64,000 bases of DNA, taken from positions 84,388 through 148,387 of the forward strand of contig CAYFLT010000003.1 in NCBI GenBank assembly GCA_964344055.1, read 5' to 3'. The translations under genes were made by a program, and so were the position numbers. This document shows positions 23,547-33,066 of the stretch, piece by piece (the stretch's first letter is position 1; every line of letters starts with the position of its first letter). The notes under the pieces were generated by a model, which saw only the letters and a program-made list of their open reading frames with translations, made no database searches and was not told the DNA's origin. This DNA comes from OFTM10 sp964344055 (GTDB taxonomy: Bacteria; Actinomycetota; Acidimicrobiia; Acidimicrobiales; Aldehydirespiratoraceae).

Positions 23547-26078
23547 ATGAGCAGCGTTGATCCCCGACTCCCCCGCCACGTGGTGCCTCACCACTACGAC
23601 CTCGTGCTCGAGCCCGATCTCGACTCCGCCTCGTTCGTCGGCTCGGTCGCCATCCGAATCGAGCTGGTCGAGGACTCCTCCGAGATCGTGTGCAATTCGG
23701 CCGATTTGCAGATCCACGACGTCGAGATCGAGGTCGGCGACGACGTGATCGCGCCGGCAGTCAGCCTCGATGCCGACGCCGAACGGATGACCCTCACGAC
23801 GGTTTCGGCGATTCCGGCCGGTCCGGCCGTGATCCGCGCATCGTTCACCGGCGTCCTCAACGATCAACTCCGTGGCTTCTATCGCTCGACCTTCACCGGC
23901 GAGGACGGCGTCGACCACACGATCGCCACCACCCAGTTCCAATCCACCGATGCCCGCCGGGCCTTCCCGTGCTGGGACGAGCCCGAGTGGAAGGCGACCT
24001 TCGCCACGACCCTCGTCGTCGACCAGCAACACCTGGCGGTGACGAACACGTCCGAGGTCGAGTCACAGGATCTCGACGACGGCCGCCGGCGCATTTCGTT
24101 TGCACCCACCATGCAGATGTCGACCTACCTCGTGGCGTTCGTCGTCGGGCCACTCGAAGTCACCGATCCGGTCGACGCGGGCGGGGTGCCGGTCCGAGTG
24201 GTCCACCGGCCCGGCCAGGGGCACCTGACGCCGTTCGCGCTGGACGTCGCTGTTCATGCGCTCGAGTGGTTCAGCGACTACTACGCGATCCCGTACCCCT
24301 CCGACAAGGTGGATCTCATCGCCATTCCGGACTTCGCGTTCGGGGCGATGGAGAACCTCGGCTGTGTCACGTTCCGCGAGGTGCTGCTCCTCATCGACCC
24401 CGACACGTCGAGCCAGCCCGAGCTGCAACGAGCCGCTGATGTGATCAACCACGAGTTGGCCCACATGTGGTTCGGCGATCTCGTGACCATGCGGTGGTGG
24501 GAGGGAATCTGGCTGAACGAAGCCTTCGCCACCTTCATGGAGGTGGCGTGTTCGGACGCCTACCGGCCCGACTGGCGGGTATGGGACACCTTCGCGCGGG
24601 CTCGCTCCGCCGCTTTCGACGTCGATGCGCTGGCCACCACCAGGCCGATCGAGTATCCCGTCGTGACCCCCGAAGACGCCGAGGGCATGTTCGACCTGCT
24701 CACCTACGAGAAGGGTGCTGCGGTGGTCCGGATGCTCGAGCAGCACCTCGGCCCCGACGTATTCCGTGAGGGGGTGCGGGAATACCTCCGCACCCACGCC
24801 TACGGCAACACCGAGACGAGCGACCTGTGGGATTCGCTCGAAGCGGTGAGCGGCGAACCGGTTCGAGAGATGATGACCGGCTGGATCTTCCAGGGCGGCC
24901 ATCCGGTGATCGAGACCGAGGTCACCCCGCATGGCGTGCGGGTGACCCAGCGGCAGTTCACCCTCGACCCCGAGGTGGCCGACGACCGCCACTGGTCCGT
25001 CCCGCTCCGCGTCGTCACCGACGCCGGCGAACAGTCACTCCTCCTCCGGTCCGAATCCGCCGTGCTGACGGGAATCGGCGGCTCGGTCCTCACCGCGAAT
25101 GGGGCAGGATCGGGCTTCTTCCGTACGGGCATCGAGCCGGACTTGATCGATCGGATCGCACAGGAGGGTGTGCCGGCTCTCGCCCCCGCTGTCCGACACA
25201 CCCTGGCCGACGACGCGTGGGCGCTCACCGTGGCCGGAGAAGTCAGTGCCGCCGACTATCTCCGCCTCGCCTCCGGATTCAGGGGAGAGGACGATCTGAA
25301 CGTGTGGCAGGCGCTCAGCACCGGCCTGGCCGGACTCGTGCGGCTCGTCGATGACGCCGCCCTCACCGCCCTCCAGGCCCGGATCACCGAACTGGTCGGA
25401 CCGGCGCTGGCCGCGGTCGGTACCGTGCCGGACCCGGCGGACGACGACCGCCGATCAGAGCTTCGAGCCACCCTCATCCGCCTCATGGGCGTGGTCGCCG
25501 AAGACCCCACGATCATCGGCGAGGCCCGAGGGCGGCTCGACCACGAGGACGCCAGCATCGCGGCGGCCTCCCTGACGGTGGTCGCCCACAACGGCACCGA
25601 ACACGACTTCGACCAGATCCGGGCGACATGGAAGGGCGCCGGCGACCCACAGGCCGAGGTTCGCAACCTCCGAGCCCTGGCCGATTTCCCGTCCGTCCAG
25701 CTCATCGATCGCCTGCTCGACGAGATCGGCACCGGCGATGTGCGAACCCAGGACGCCCCCTACGTGATCGCTCGCGCACTCGCGAACCGTCACACCGGGC
25801 CCCACGTGTGGCGTCACGTGGTCGCCAACTGGGACGACTTCACCCAACGGTTCCCCAGCAACTCCATCCCCCGCATGCTCTCCGGCGTCGTGGCCCTCGA
25901 CGACCCCGACTCAGTCGCCAGCGTGGCCGGGTTCGTCGCCGACCACCCCATCCCTCAGGCTGGCCTCCAGGTGGACCAGCACCTGGAGCGCCAGCGCGTG
26001 AACGCTGCGCTCAGAGCCCGTGAACTCCCCCGTTTCGGCGCAGCGTTGCAGGCCGAGTGGGCCGGTCGACCAGGTTGA
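23547..26078 (+). CDS. pepN: Aminopeptidase N (M1 family zinc metallopeptidase)
   Basis: An 843-aa cytosolic peptidase removing N-terminal residues from peptides. The substrate-binding GAMEN (about residue 265-270) and zinc site HELAH (H302, H306) with E325 eighteen residues on (WLNEAF) are intact. The catalytic domain is followed by a beta segment and a long alpha-helical ERAP1-C-like domain. The frame extends upstream to 23469, but homology begins MSSVDPRLPRHVVPHHYDLV at 23547 and a -10-like box sits just before it. A metallophosphoesterase gene starts 3 nt after the stop. Confidence 0.94.
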   Translation: MSSVDPRLPRHVVPHHYDLVLEPDLDSASFVGSVAIRIELVEDSSEIVCNSADLQIHDVEIEVGDDVIAPAVSLDADAERMTLTTVSAIPAGPAVIRASFTGVLNDQLRGFYRSTFTGEDGVDHTIATTQFQSTDARRAFPCWDEPEWKATFATTLVVDQQHLAVTNTSEVESQDLDDGRRRISFAPTMQMSTYLVAFVVGPLEVTDPVDAGGVPVRVVHRPGQGHLTPFALDVAVHALEWFSDYYAIPYPSDKVDLIAIPDFAFGAMENLGCVTFREVLLLIDPDTSSQPELQRAADVINHELAHMWFGDLVTMRWWEGIWLNEAFATFMEVACSDAYRPDWRVWDTFARARSAAFDVDALATTRPIEYPVVTPEDAEGMFDLLTYEKGAAVVRMLEQHLGPDVFREGVREYLRTHAYGNTETSDLWDSLEAVSGEPVREMMTGWIFQGGHPVIETEVTPHGVRVTQRQFTLDPEVADDRHWSVPLRVVTDAGEQSLLLRSESAVLTGIGGSVLTANGAGSGFFRTGIEPDLIDRIAQEGVPALAPAVRHTLADDAWALTVAGEVSAADYLRLASGFRGEDDLNVWQALSTGLAGLVRLVDDAALTALQARITELVGPALAAVGTVPDPADDDRRSELRATLIRLMGVVAEDPTIIGEARGRLDHEDASIAAASLTVVAHNGTEHDFDQIRATWKGAGDPQAEVRNLRALADFPSVQLIDRLLDEIGTGDVRTQDAPYVIARALANRHTGPHVWRHVVANWDDFTQRFPSNSIPRMLSGVVALDDPDSVASVAGFVADHPIPQAGLQVDQHLERQRVNAALRARELPRFGAALQAEWAGRPG

Positions 26079-26081
26079 CTC

Positions 26082-27300
26082 ATGCCCAGCCCCAAGGGCG
26101 CCGATAGCTCAGCGATGGTTCCGATTCTGCCCCTGACCCGCCCTCGCGCGTTCGAGGTGTTCGCGGTCGAGGACACCTGTGCCCAACTGACCTGGCGGCG
26201 GCTTCCCGCCGGAACGGTTCATGTGCAGACCGAGCACTCCGAACAACAGCTCGGTGCCACTGGCACGCTCGGCGCCGCCGACGTCTCCGGCCTCATCCCC
26301 GGTACCGCCAACGAGGTCGAGGTGTTGGTCCGAGGGCAAACCATCGCCCGACCGACGATCCACACCATGGACCCACTCGAGGGACGGCCTCTGAGTCGGG
26401 TGGCGACCATCAGCGATCTCCATCTCGGCGAGACCGGCTTCGGACTCGTCAAGCGAATCCGGGATCACGGCCGCGATCCCTACCCGTTGCGCTGTGCCCG
26501 GGCCGCGGTGCGCGAGGCGCTCGCGTGGGGTGCAGAGCTGCTGGTCGTGAAGGGTGACGTCACCGATGGCGGACGCCCCGAGGAATGGGCGATGTTCGAC
26601 GAGCTCCTCTCCGAAGTGCCGATCCCGGTCGTCGCCGTCCCCGGCAACCACGACACTGTCGACCACCCCCGGGCCCGCAACGCCTCGGAGGAACTCCAGC
26701 GACGCGGCCTGTTCCCCTCCCCGGTGCACACCATCGACATCCCCGGAGCGCGCGTGGTTCTCATCGATTCCACCGTTCCCGGCCACAGCTGGGGCCNNNN
26801 NNNNNNNNATCGGGCGATGGCTGGATCAACTCGCCAGCGCGGTCGATATCGACACACCGGTGATGGTCTTCACCCACCATCACTTCGAGAACCAGATCCT
26901 GCCGTGGTTCTGGCCGCTCGGTGTGCAGCGCTACGACTCCCTGCCGGTGCTCGACGAACTCCTCGCGGTCAACCCTGATCTGGTCGTCTCCTCCGGACAC
27001 ACCCACCGCAACCGCATCCGGCGCCACGGCACGGCCCTGGTGACCGAAGTGTCCTCGCCGAAGGACTTCCCGGGCGTCTGGGCCGGCTACTCGATCCATC
27101 CGGACGGCGTCCGCCAGACGGTGCGACGAGTGGCCGACCCCGACTGCATCTCCTGGAACGACCGCACCCACGCGGCGGTGGCCGGGATCTGGGGGAAGTG
27201 GTCGCCGGGCGGTCTCCGACATCGGAGCCACACCCACCACTGGGTCGGCGCGTCGTCTCGGTCGGTCCGTCCCGAACGGACGCGGTCGCTCAGCGCCTGA
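26082..27300 (+). CDS. Metallophosphoesterase with N-terminal beta domain (interrupted by a gap)
   Basis: A calcineurin-like phosphoesterase of about 406 aa. An N-terminal fibronectin-III-like segment (about 20-95) precedes the catalytic domain. Metal-site motifs run in order: D112-x-H114 in SDLHLGE, KGDVTD, GNHD (188-191), VFTHHHFENQ, and SGHTHRN. The 12-N run at 26797-26808 breaks the frame. Before it the product reads VPGHSWG; after it IGRWLDQLASAVD continues one frame over to TGA at 27300, so the true gap length is 2 mod 3. The gene follows pepN by 3 nt. The substrate is unknown. Confidence 0.87.
26797..26808. other. Run of 12 N (assembly gap), frame-changing, in metallophosphoesterase gene
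   Basis: Upstream and downstream sense frames differ by one across the nominal gap, so the length is wrong. The lost segment lies between the GNHD and HHH metal motifs. Confidence 0.95.
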
Positions 27301-27304
27301 GCGG

Positions 27305-28252
27305 TCAGTCGCCGGTGAGGATCTTGCGAGCGTCCTCGACGTCGGACTTCAGCTGGGACGCGAGCTGATCGATGCCTTCGAACTTCCGCTCGCTTCGAAG
27401 GAAGTCGACGAAGGAGACCGCCACCTCCTCGCCGTAGAGGTCGCCGTCGAAATCGATGAGGTGGGCTTCGAGGAGTGATTGCTCGGCGTGCTCGTAGAAC
27501 GTCGGACGGCGGCCGATGTTGATGGCACAGGGATGCGTGTCGCCGTTGGCGCGGGTGCACCAGCCGGCGTAGACGGCGTCGGCAGGCCAGGCCATCACCT
27601 TCGGGACGGGGATGTTCGCGGTGGGGAAGCCGATCGTCCGGCCGCGCTGATCACCCATCTGCACGATGCCCCGCACCTCGTAGGGACGCCCAAGCATCGC
27701 GGCGGCTCGGCTCACATCGCCACCGGCCAGGGCCCGCCGGATCTTGGTCGACGACACCGGCTCCCGGGCCTCGTCACTGTGGCGGATCAGTTCGAGTGCA
27801 TGCACCTCGAAGCCCCACTGCTCCCCGATCTCGGTGAGTGCGGCGACGTTCCCGGACCGACCGGCCCCGAAATGGAAGTCCTCGCCGACCACGACGGCCT
27901 TGGCATGGAGGGCCTCGATGAAGACCTGGTCCACGAAGGTCTGGGCTCCGGTGCCGGCGCGTTCGTCGTCGAATTCGATGACGTAGGCGTAATCGATGCC
28001 CTGGGCCTCGATCAGCTCGAGCTTCTGCTCCAGTGACGTCAGGAGTCGTGGCGCGCTCTCCGGTCGCACGATGTGGGCCGGGTGGGTGTCGAAGGTGACC
28101 ACCGCCGATGCGATGCCCTTCTGCTCCGCGATCGATCGAACGGTGCGGAAGATCTCCTGATGCCCGAGGTGAACACCATCGAACACGCCGATGGTGGTGG
28201 CCACCGAGACAGCGGCCGGCAGATGATCGTGACGGTCACGGAGGACTTCCAT
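27305..28252 (-). CDS. ribF: Bifunctional riboflavin kinase / FAD synthetase
   Basis: A 315-aa enzyme converting riboflavin to FMN and then FAD. The N-terminal adenylyltransferase domain shows TIGVFDGVHLGHQEI and SSTKIRRAL. The C-terminal flavokinase domain begins RPYEVRGIV and has GRTIGFPTANI and the late EVAVSFVDFLRSERKF. The ATG at 28252 is chosen over an upstream in-frame ATG at 28282 because homology and a GTGGGGTG site support it. It lies downstream of truB on the same strand, the usual order. Confidence 0.94.
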   Translation of the reverse strand: MEVLRDRHDHLPAAVSVATTIGVFDGVHLGHQEIFRTVRSIAEQKGIASAVVTFDTHPAHIVRPESAPRLLTSLEQKLELIEAQGIDYAYVIEFDDERAGTGAQTFVDQVFIEALHAKAVVVGEDFHFGAGRSGNVAALTEIGEQWGFEVHALELIRHSDEAREPVSSTKIRRALAGGDVSRAAAMLGRPYEVRGIVQMGDQRGRTIGFPTANIPVPKVMAWPADAVYAGWCTRANGDTHPCAINIGRRPTFYEHAEQSLLEAHLIDFDGDLYGEEVAVSFVDFLRSERKFEGIDQLASQLKSDVEDARKILTGD

Positions 28253-28340
28253 TGCACCCCACTCGCGGAAGGAACATCGCAACGCTATCGGAGGCGCCCT
28301 CCGGTGCCGCCGTCGAGACGATCAGGCGGAAGGGGCGTTC

Positions 28341-29222
28341 TCAGCGGGGTATCACCACCGATGGCTTGGCCCCCTCTCGGTGTCGCTCGTAGACCGCGAG
28401 GAGCTGTCCCTCCTGATCGTGCACGGCCCACGGTCCGTCGTCGGCGACGCCGAGTGCGTCGAGCCCGAGGATCTTCCCGTGGCCGACCGCGGTCGCCACA
28501 TCATCATCGACTTGGACGCCGTCAAGGTGCCGGACCGCCGCGGCCACAGGGAGCAGGACCGGGCTCTCGATCGTGCCGGCGTCGGTCAGGGTGAACCCTC
28601 CGACCGAGGTCCGGCGAAGCGAACGGAGGTGGGCACCTCCGCCCAACGCCAGACCGAGGTCGGCCGCGAGGCTCCGGACGTAGGTACCCGAGGAGCACTC
28701 GACCCGGCAGCTCCACACGCCGGGTTCTCCCGGAAGGGGCGCAACATCGAAGCGATGCACGGTGACCGGTCGAGGTGGTCGATCGACCTCCTTGCCTTCC
28801 CGCGCCAGTTCGTGGAGGCGCTTGCCCCCGATCTTCACCGCACTGACCATCGGTGGGACCTGCATGATTGGGCCGGTGAGGGTTGCAGCCGCAGCGCGCA
28901 CCGCCTCCTCGGTGACCGCCCTCATGTCGTGGGTGGCGGTCACTTCCCCGGCCGCGTCGAGCGTGCCGGTCTCGACGCCGAGAACGATCTCGCCGTCGTA
29001 GGACTTGGGAAGCTCGGTGAGGAATCGCAGGAGGCGAGTGGCCCGGCCGACACCGAGCACGAGCACGCCGGTGGCATCGGGGTCGAGGGTGCCCGAGTGG
29101 CCGACCTTGCGGGTGCCGAGCACTCCCCGGGATTTGGCGACGACGTCGTGGCTGGTCCAGCCGGCCGGCTTGTCGATCACGACGACGCCGTCGGGGCCGG
29201 CCTCAGTGGTCTTCTTCGCCAT
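28341..29222 (-). CDS. truB: tRNA pseudouridine-55 synthase
   Basis: A 293-aa enzyme making pseudouridine 55 in the T-loop of tRNAs. The catalytic Asp is in GHSGTLDPDATGVLVLGVGR, preceded by VVVIDKPAGWTSHDVV. GTYVRSLAADLG and the C-terminal small domain follow. The start overlaps the end of rbfA by 20 nt, typical of this conserved cluster. Confidence 0.95.
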   Translation of the reverse strand: MAKKTTEAGPDGVVVIDKPAGWTSHDVVAKSRGVLGTRKVGHSGTLDPDATGVLVLGVGRATRLLRFLTELPKSYDGEIVLGVETGTLDAAGEVTATHDMRAVTEEAVRAAAATLTGPIMQVPPMVSAVKIGGKRLHELAREGKEVDRPPRPVTVHRFDVAPLPGEPGVWSCRVECSSGTYVRSLAADLGLALGGGAHLRSLRRTSVGGFTLTDAGTIESPVLLPVAAAVRHLDGVQVDDDVATAVGHGKILGLDALGVADDGPWAVHDQEGQLLAVYERHREGAKPSVVIPR

Positions 29223-29565
29223 CGCCGGTCTGATCGTTGCGGATGATGTCCTCGATGCGTTGCGCGGACCGGAGGGTCACATCGGCGCGGAAGTCGAGGA
29301 AGGGAGCCCGCCGGAGCCGACTCTGGGTCCCCACCGCATGACGGAGCCGGCCGGCGTATTCGCCGAATGCCTCCGCCACCTCGGGATCGTCGTCGTCATC
29401 GAGGGTGGTGAACCACACGATCGCTCGGCTGAGTTCCCGATCGACCTCGACACCGGTGATCGACACCATGTCGAGCCGCTCGTCGTCGAGATCCTCGATG
29501 GCCTCGGCCACGATCCGGCGGATCAGCTCACCGACCCGGGCCGTCCGGTTGCTCTGGTTCGCCAT
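29203..29565 (-). CDS. rbfA: 30S ribosome-binding factor RbfA
   Basis: A 120-aa KH-fold factor for late 30S maturation. The sequence follows the family: RVGELIRRIVAEAIEDL, VSITGVEVDRELSRAIVWF, and RLRRAPFLDFRADVTLRSAQ near the end, with an acidic tail. The ATG at 29565 overlaps the stop of the upstream DUF503 gene by one base (TGATG); a longer in-frame start exists but lies inside that gene. Confidence 0.94.
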   Translation of the reverse strand: MANQSNRTARVGELIRRIVAEAIEDLDDERLDMVSITGVEVDRELSRAIVWFTTLDDDDDPEVAEAFGEYAGRLRHAVGTQSRLRRAPFLDFRADVTLRSAQRIEDIIRNDQTGDGEEDH

Positions 29566-29855
29566 CAGTCGTCCTCCAGCCAGCGGCGGGCCGTGCCGAG
29601 CACCTCGAGCTCCGGGAACGACCACACGAAGCGCTCGGCCTCGTCGATGATCTCAGATGCGTGGCCGGGAGCGCTCGACACGGCTGCGATTCCGACCACC
29701 GCGCGCTGCCAGAGATCCTGGTGATCGACCTCGGCCGCGGCCACCGGATGACGGTTGCGGAGTCCGTCGAGCACGGGCCGCAGCACCGCGCGCTTCTCCT
29801 TCAGGGACTGACAAGCCGGGAAGTGGAGATCCAGCTCCAAGGCCAGAACGTGCAT
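29565..29855 (-). CDS. DUF503 family protein
   Basis: A 96-aa protein beginning MHVLALELDLHFPACQSLKE, followed by KRAVLRPVLDGLRNR, the DUF503 signature. These small proteins sit between infB and rbfA in many Gram-positive genomes, as here, and are thought to be linked to translation or ribosome assembly, but no activity is established. It is coupled to rbfA by a TGATG overlap and begins 28 nt after infB ends. Confidence 0.9.
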   Translation of the reverse strand: MHVLALELDLHFPACQSLKEKRAVLRPVLDGLRNRHPVAAAEVDHQDLWQRAVVGIAAVSSAPGHASEIIDEAERFVWSFPELEVLGTARRWLEDD

Positions 29856-29883
29856 CAGAACACCGCTGACGGCGGCGCAGCCG

Positions 29884-32700
29884 TCAGCCGTCGAGGGTGC
29901 GCGCGATCTCGCGCTCCTCGAACGTCTCGATGACGTCGCCTTCCTTGAGATCCTGGAAGTCCGAGAGGCCGATGCCACACTCGTAGCCGGCCGCCACCTC
30001 GCGGGCGTCGTCCTTGAAGCGCTTGAGGGAATTGACCGAGCCCTTCCAGATGATCGTGCCCTCGCGGAGGAAGCGAACCTTCGAACCACGGGTGATCACG
30101 CCGTTCTGGACGTAGCAGCCCGCGATCTTCCCGATCCTCGGGATGCTGAAGATCTCTCGCACCTCGGCGTCACCGGTGACGACCTCTTCAAACTCCGGCG
30201 CCAGCATGCCGACCATCGCAGCTTCGATGTCCTCGAGCAGCTTGTAGATGATCTCGTAGTTGCGGATCTCCACCTTTTCGGTCTCGGCCAATTCACGGGC
30301 CTTGCGGTCCGGGCGGACGTTGAAGCCGATGATGGTGGCGTTGGAGGCCGCTGCGAGCTGGATGTCGTTCTCGGTGATGCCGCCGACTCCGCGGTGGACG
30401 AATCCGATCTTGACCTCGTCGCGTTCGAGCTTGCGAAGGCTTTCGGTGACCGCCTCGAGCGAGCCGTTCACGTCGGCCTTGACGACCAGGTTGAGCGTGG
30501 CGGCTTCACCGCGCTGGATCTGTTCGAAGATGTCTTCGAGCTTGGCGCCACCTGAGAGGGCGTGCGCCTCGCGGCCGAGGCTGGACTGGCGCTGCCAATG
30601 CTCGCGGGTGTCGGCCACCCGGCTGGCGACCTTCTCGCTGGGGGCCACCACGAACTCGTCGCCGGCCACCGCGACCTCGGAGAGGCCGAGGACCTGCACC
30701 GGCGTCGACGGACCGGCCTCCTTGACGTTCTCACCGTGGTCGTTGATGAGCGCACGGACACGACCCCAGGCAGCACCGGCCACCATCGGATCGCCGACTC
30801 GGAGGGTGCCCCGCTGCACCAGCACGGTGGCGACGGGGCCACGGCCGATGTCGAGATTCGCCTCGAGGACCACGCCGGCGGCGCGTCCGTCGGGCGACGC
30901 CCGGAGGTCTTCCACCTCGGCGACCAACAGGAGCTGATCGAGGAGGTCGTCGATGCCCACGTTCTGGAGGGCCGAGACGCGGCTGAAGATGGTCTCGCCG
31001 CCCCACTCCTCGGGTACGAGACCGTGCTCGGCCACCCCGGCGATCGCCTTGTCGGGATCGGCGTTGTCGCGGTCGATCTTGTTGACGGCCACCACGATCG
31101 GAACCTCGGCCGCCTTCGCGTGGTTGATCGCCTCGATGGTCTGGGGCATGACGCCGTCGTCGGCCGCCACCATCAGGATGACGATGTCGGTGGAGCTGGC
31201 GCCGCGGGCCCGCATGGCGGTGAACGCCTCGTGGCCCGGTGTGTCGATGAAGGTGATCTTCTGGCCGTCGCGCTCGATCTGGTAGGCGCCGATGTGCTGG
31301 GTGATGCCACCGGCCTCACCCTCGACCACGTTCGCGTTGCGGATGCGGTCGAGCAGCAGGGTCTTGCCGTGGTCGACGTGACCCATGACGGTGATCACCG
31401 GTGGGCGCAGAGGATCGTTCTCATCGCCCTCGCCGTCGACCTCGAGCAGCTTCTGCAGTTCGACTTCCTGCTCCTCGCCCGGATCCACGAGTCGGATCTC
31501 GGCACCGATCTCGGCGGCGAACAGCTCGATCATGTCGTCGGAGAGCGACTGGGTGGCGGTGACCATCTCGCCGGCCTGCATGAGGAAGCGGACGACATCC
31601 GCCGCGGTGCGGTTCAGCTTCGGGCCGAGGTCGAGTGCCGTGGAGGCGCGCTCCACCACGATCTCGCCTTCGGGAACCGGTGCGTCCTCCGGGGTGTAGG
31701 AGGGCGCATCCATCGGCTGGAGCTCTTCGCGGTTGCGACGACGGCGCCCCTTGCGGCGGGGCGGGCGCTGGCCTCCAGGGCCACCTCGGCCACCGGGGCC
31801 ACCTCGACCGCCGGGGCCACCACCTGGGCCACCACGGCCACCTGGAGGGCCACCGGCACCCGGGACACTGTCGCGAGGACCGCCCGGTCGACGACCGGCG
31901 GGCATCGGCCCGCGTGCCGGACCACCGGGACGCGCGCCACCCGGACCGCCACTGGGACGTGGGCCGCCACGACCGCCCGGAGGCGGCGGGATGGCCCGAC
32001 CGCTGGTGGATCGGGGCGGGGGCGGGATGGGCTTGCCGGAACCGGAGCGAGGCCCGGCCCCGGCCCGCTTGGACGGATCGACCGCGACCTTCTTGACGAC
32101 CTTTTTGACGACCTTCTTGACGACCTTCTTGACGACCGGCGCGGCAGGTGCCGGAGCTTCCTCGGCCGGGGCGACGCGCTTCGGGGGCGCGGCCGACCCG
32201 CTCGAGCTGATGACCCGCTTGGGAGCGGCAGGGGCGGGAGCTTCTTCGACGGTCTCGGCGGCGGCCGGCTCTTCGGGAACGTCGACCGGCTCGAGCTCGA
32301 CGGGAGCCTCGGGCTCGGCCTCGACCGGTGTTTCGGCCTCGACCTCGGCCGGAGCCTCCGGTTCTTCGGTCTTCGCGGCGGCCTTCTTGGTGGTCTTCTT
32401 GGTCGACTTCTTCGTCGACTTCTTGGCTGCCTTTTTCGCCGCCTTCTTGGTCGACTTCTTGGCGGCCTTCTTCGAGGACTTCTTGGCCGCCTTCTTCGCG
32501 GGCTTGGGTTCCTCGGGCTGCTCGTCGCGGATCAACCCCTCACGTTCGGCCTTACGGCGGACGCGGTCGGCCTGGGCATCGACGATGCTCGAGGAGTGGC
32601 TCTTGACGCCGATCCCGAGGGACTCGGCGAGGTCGAGCGTCTCCTTGTTGGTGAGGCCCAACTCTCGAGCGAGTTCGTAGACGCGGATATTGGCTGGCAC
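29884..32700 (-). CDS. infB: Translation initiation factor IF-2
   Basis: A 938-aa GTPase that places fMet-tRNA on the 30S subunit. G motifs: GHVDHGKT, DTPGHEAF, NKID, and SALQNVG; the C-terminal fMet-tRNA-binding domain ends the protein. The N-terminus has the small IF2-N fold (RVYELARELGLTNKETLDLA). A striking Lys/Ala/Ser/Thr repeat tract (about 65-110, KKAAKKSTKK type) follows, then an Ala/Glu/Pro tract and a Gly/Pro/Arg-rich tract (about 220-335). Start GTG. It follows ylxR and nusA in the nus operon. Confidence 0.96.
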   Translation of the reverse strand: MPANIRVYELARELGLTNKETLDLAESLGIGVKSHSSSIVDAQADRVRRKAEREGLIRDEQPEEPKPAKKAAKKSSKKAAKKSTKKAAKKAAKKSTKKSTKKTTKKAAAKTEEPEAPAEVEAETPVEAEPEAPVELEPVDVPEEPAAAETVEEAPAPAAPKRVISSSGSAAPPKRVAPAEEAPAPAAPVVKKVVKKVVKKVVKKVAVDPSKRAGAGPRSGSGKPIPPPPRSTSGRAIPPPPGGRGGPRPSGGPGGARPGGPARGPMPAGRRPGGPRDSVPGAGGPPGGRGGPGGGPGGRGGPGGRGGPGGQRPPRRKGRRRRNREELQPMDAPSYTPEDAPVPEGEIVVERASTALDLGPKLNRTAADVVRFLMQAGEMVTATQSLSDDMIELFAAEIGAEIRLVDPGEEQEVELQKLLEVDGEGDENDPLRPPVITVMGHVDHGKTLLLDRIRNANVVEGEAGGITQHIGAYQIERDGQKITFIDTPGHEAFTAMRARGASSTDIVILMVAADDGVMPQTIEAINHAKAAEVPIVVAVNKIDRDNADPDKAIAGVAEHGLVPEEWGGETIFSRVSALQNVGIDDLLDQLLLVAEVEDLRASPDGRAAGVVLEANLDIGRGPVATVLVQRGTLRVGDPMVAGAAWGRVRALINDHGENVKEAGPSTPVQVLGLSEVAVAGDEFVVAPSEKVASRVADTREHWQRQSSLGREAHALSGGAKLEDIFEQIQRGEAATLNLVVKADVNGSLEAVTESLRKLERDEVKIGFVHRGVGGITENDIQLAAASNATIIGFNVRPDRKARELAETEKVEIRNYEIIYKLLEDIEAAMVGMLAPEFEEVVTGDAEVREIFSIPRIGKIAGCYVQNGVITRGSKVRFLREGTIIWKGSVNSLKRFKDDAREVAAGYECGIGLSDFQDLKEGDVIETFEEREIARTLDG

Positions 32701-32791
32701 GTTGAGGCAGTTGCCCTTCTGGCCGACACGCCGAGGCGTGGATCGACCGATCAGTACTGTCCGGCGGGCGAAGGTCGCACCACCAGCGGCG

Positions 32792-33058
32792 TCAACAGCC
32801 TCCGTGTGGGCACGCGGAAGGCTGCATCGACCACGAACCCTGGAGCCTAGCGACCTCGGCGGCGTTCACCTCGACTCGGAGCGCTCGCCCGAAGGCTCGG
32901 CGCTCGGCCGCCAGGGCGAGACAAGCGGTGGCCGGACCCACCCAAGCCCCCCGTCCGGGGCCCGGGCCGGTCATCAGAAGGCCATCCTCTGACCGGATCC
33001 GCACGAGCTCCGACTGCTCACGGCGCTGCCGGCAGGCGATGCACGTTCGGAGCGGCAC
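32792..33058 (-). CDS. ylxR: YlxR-family RNA-binding protein (DUF448)
   Basis: An 88-aa basic protein starting MPLRTCIACRQRREQSELVR, with the DUF448/YlxR features RTCIxCR, GPGPGRGAWVGPA and RRAFGRALR. It lies between nusA and infB as in most bacteria. The family has been linked to RNA or nucleoid binding and RNase P regulation in Gram-positives. The start is GTG, 8 nt after the nusA stop. Confidence 0.9.
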   Translation of the reverse strand: MPLRTCIACRQRREQSELVRIRSEDGLLMTGPGPGRGAWVGPATACLALAAERRAFGRALRVEVNAAEVARLQGSWSMQPSACPHGGC

Positions 33059-33066
33059 CGAGGGAG

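Noticed and set aside
30562..32850. 762-codon plus-strand frame opposite infB
   Set aside because: Shadow of the IF-2 gene; its low-complexity tail mirrors the Lys and Gly tracts of IF-2.
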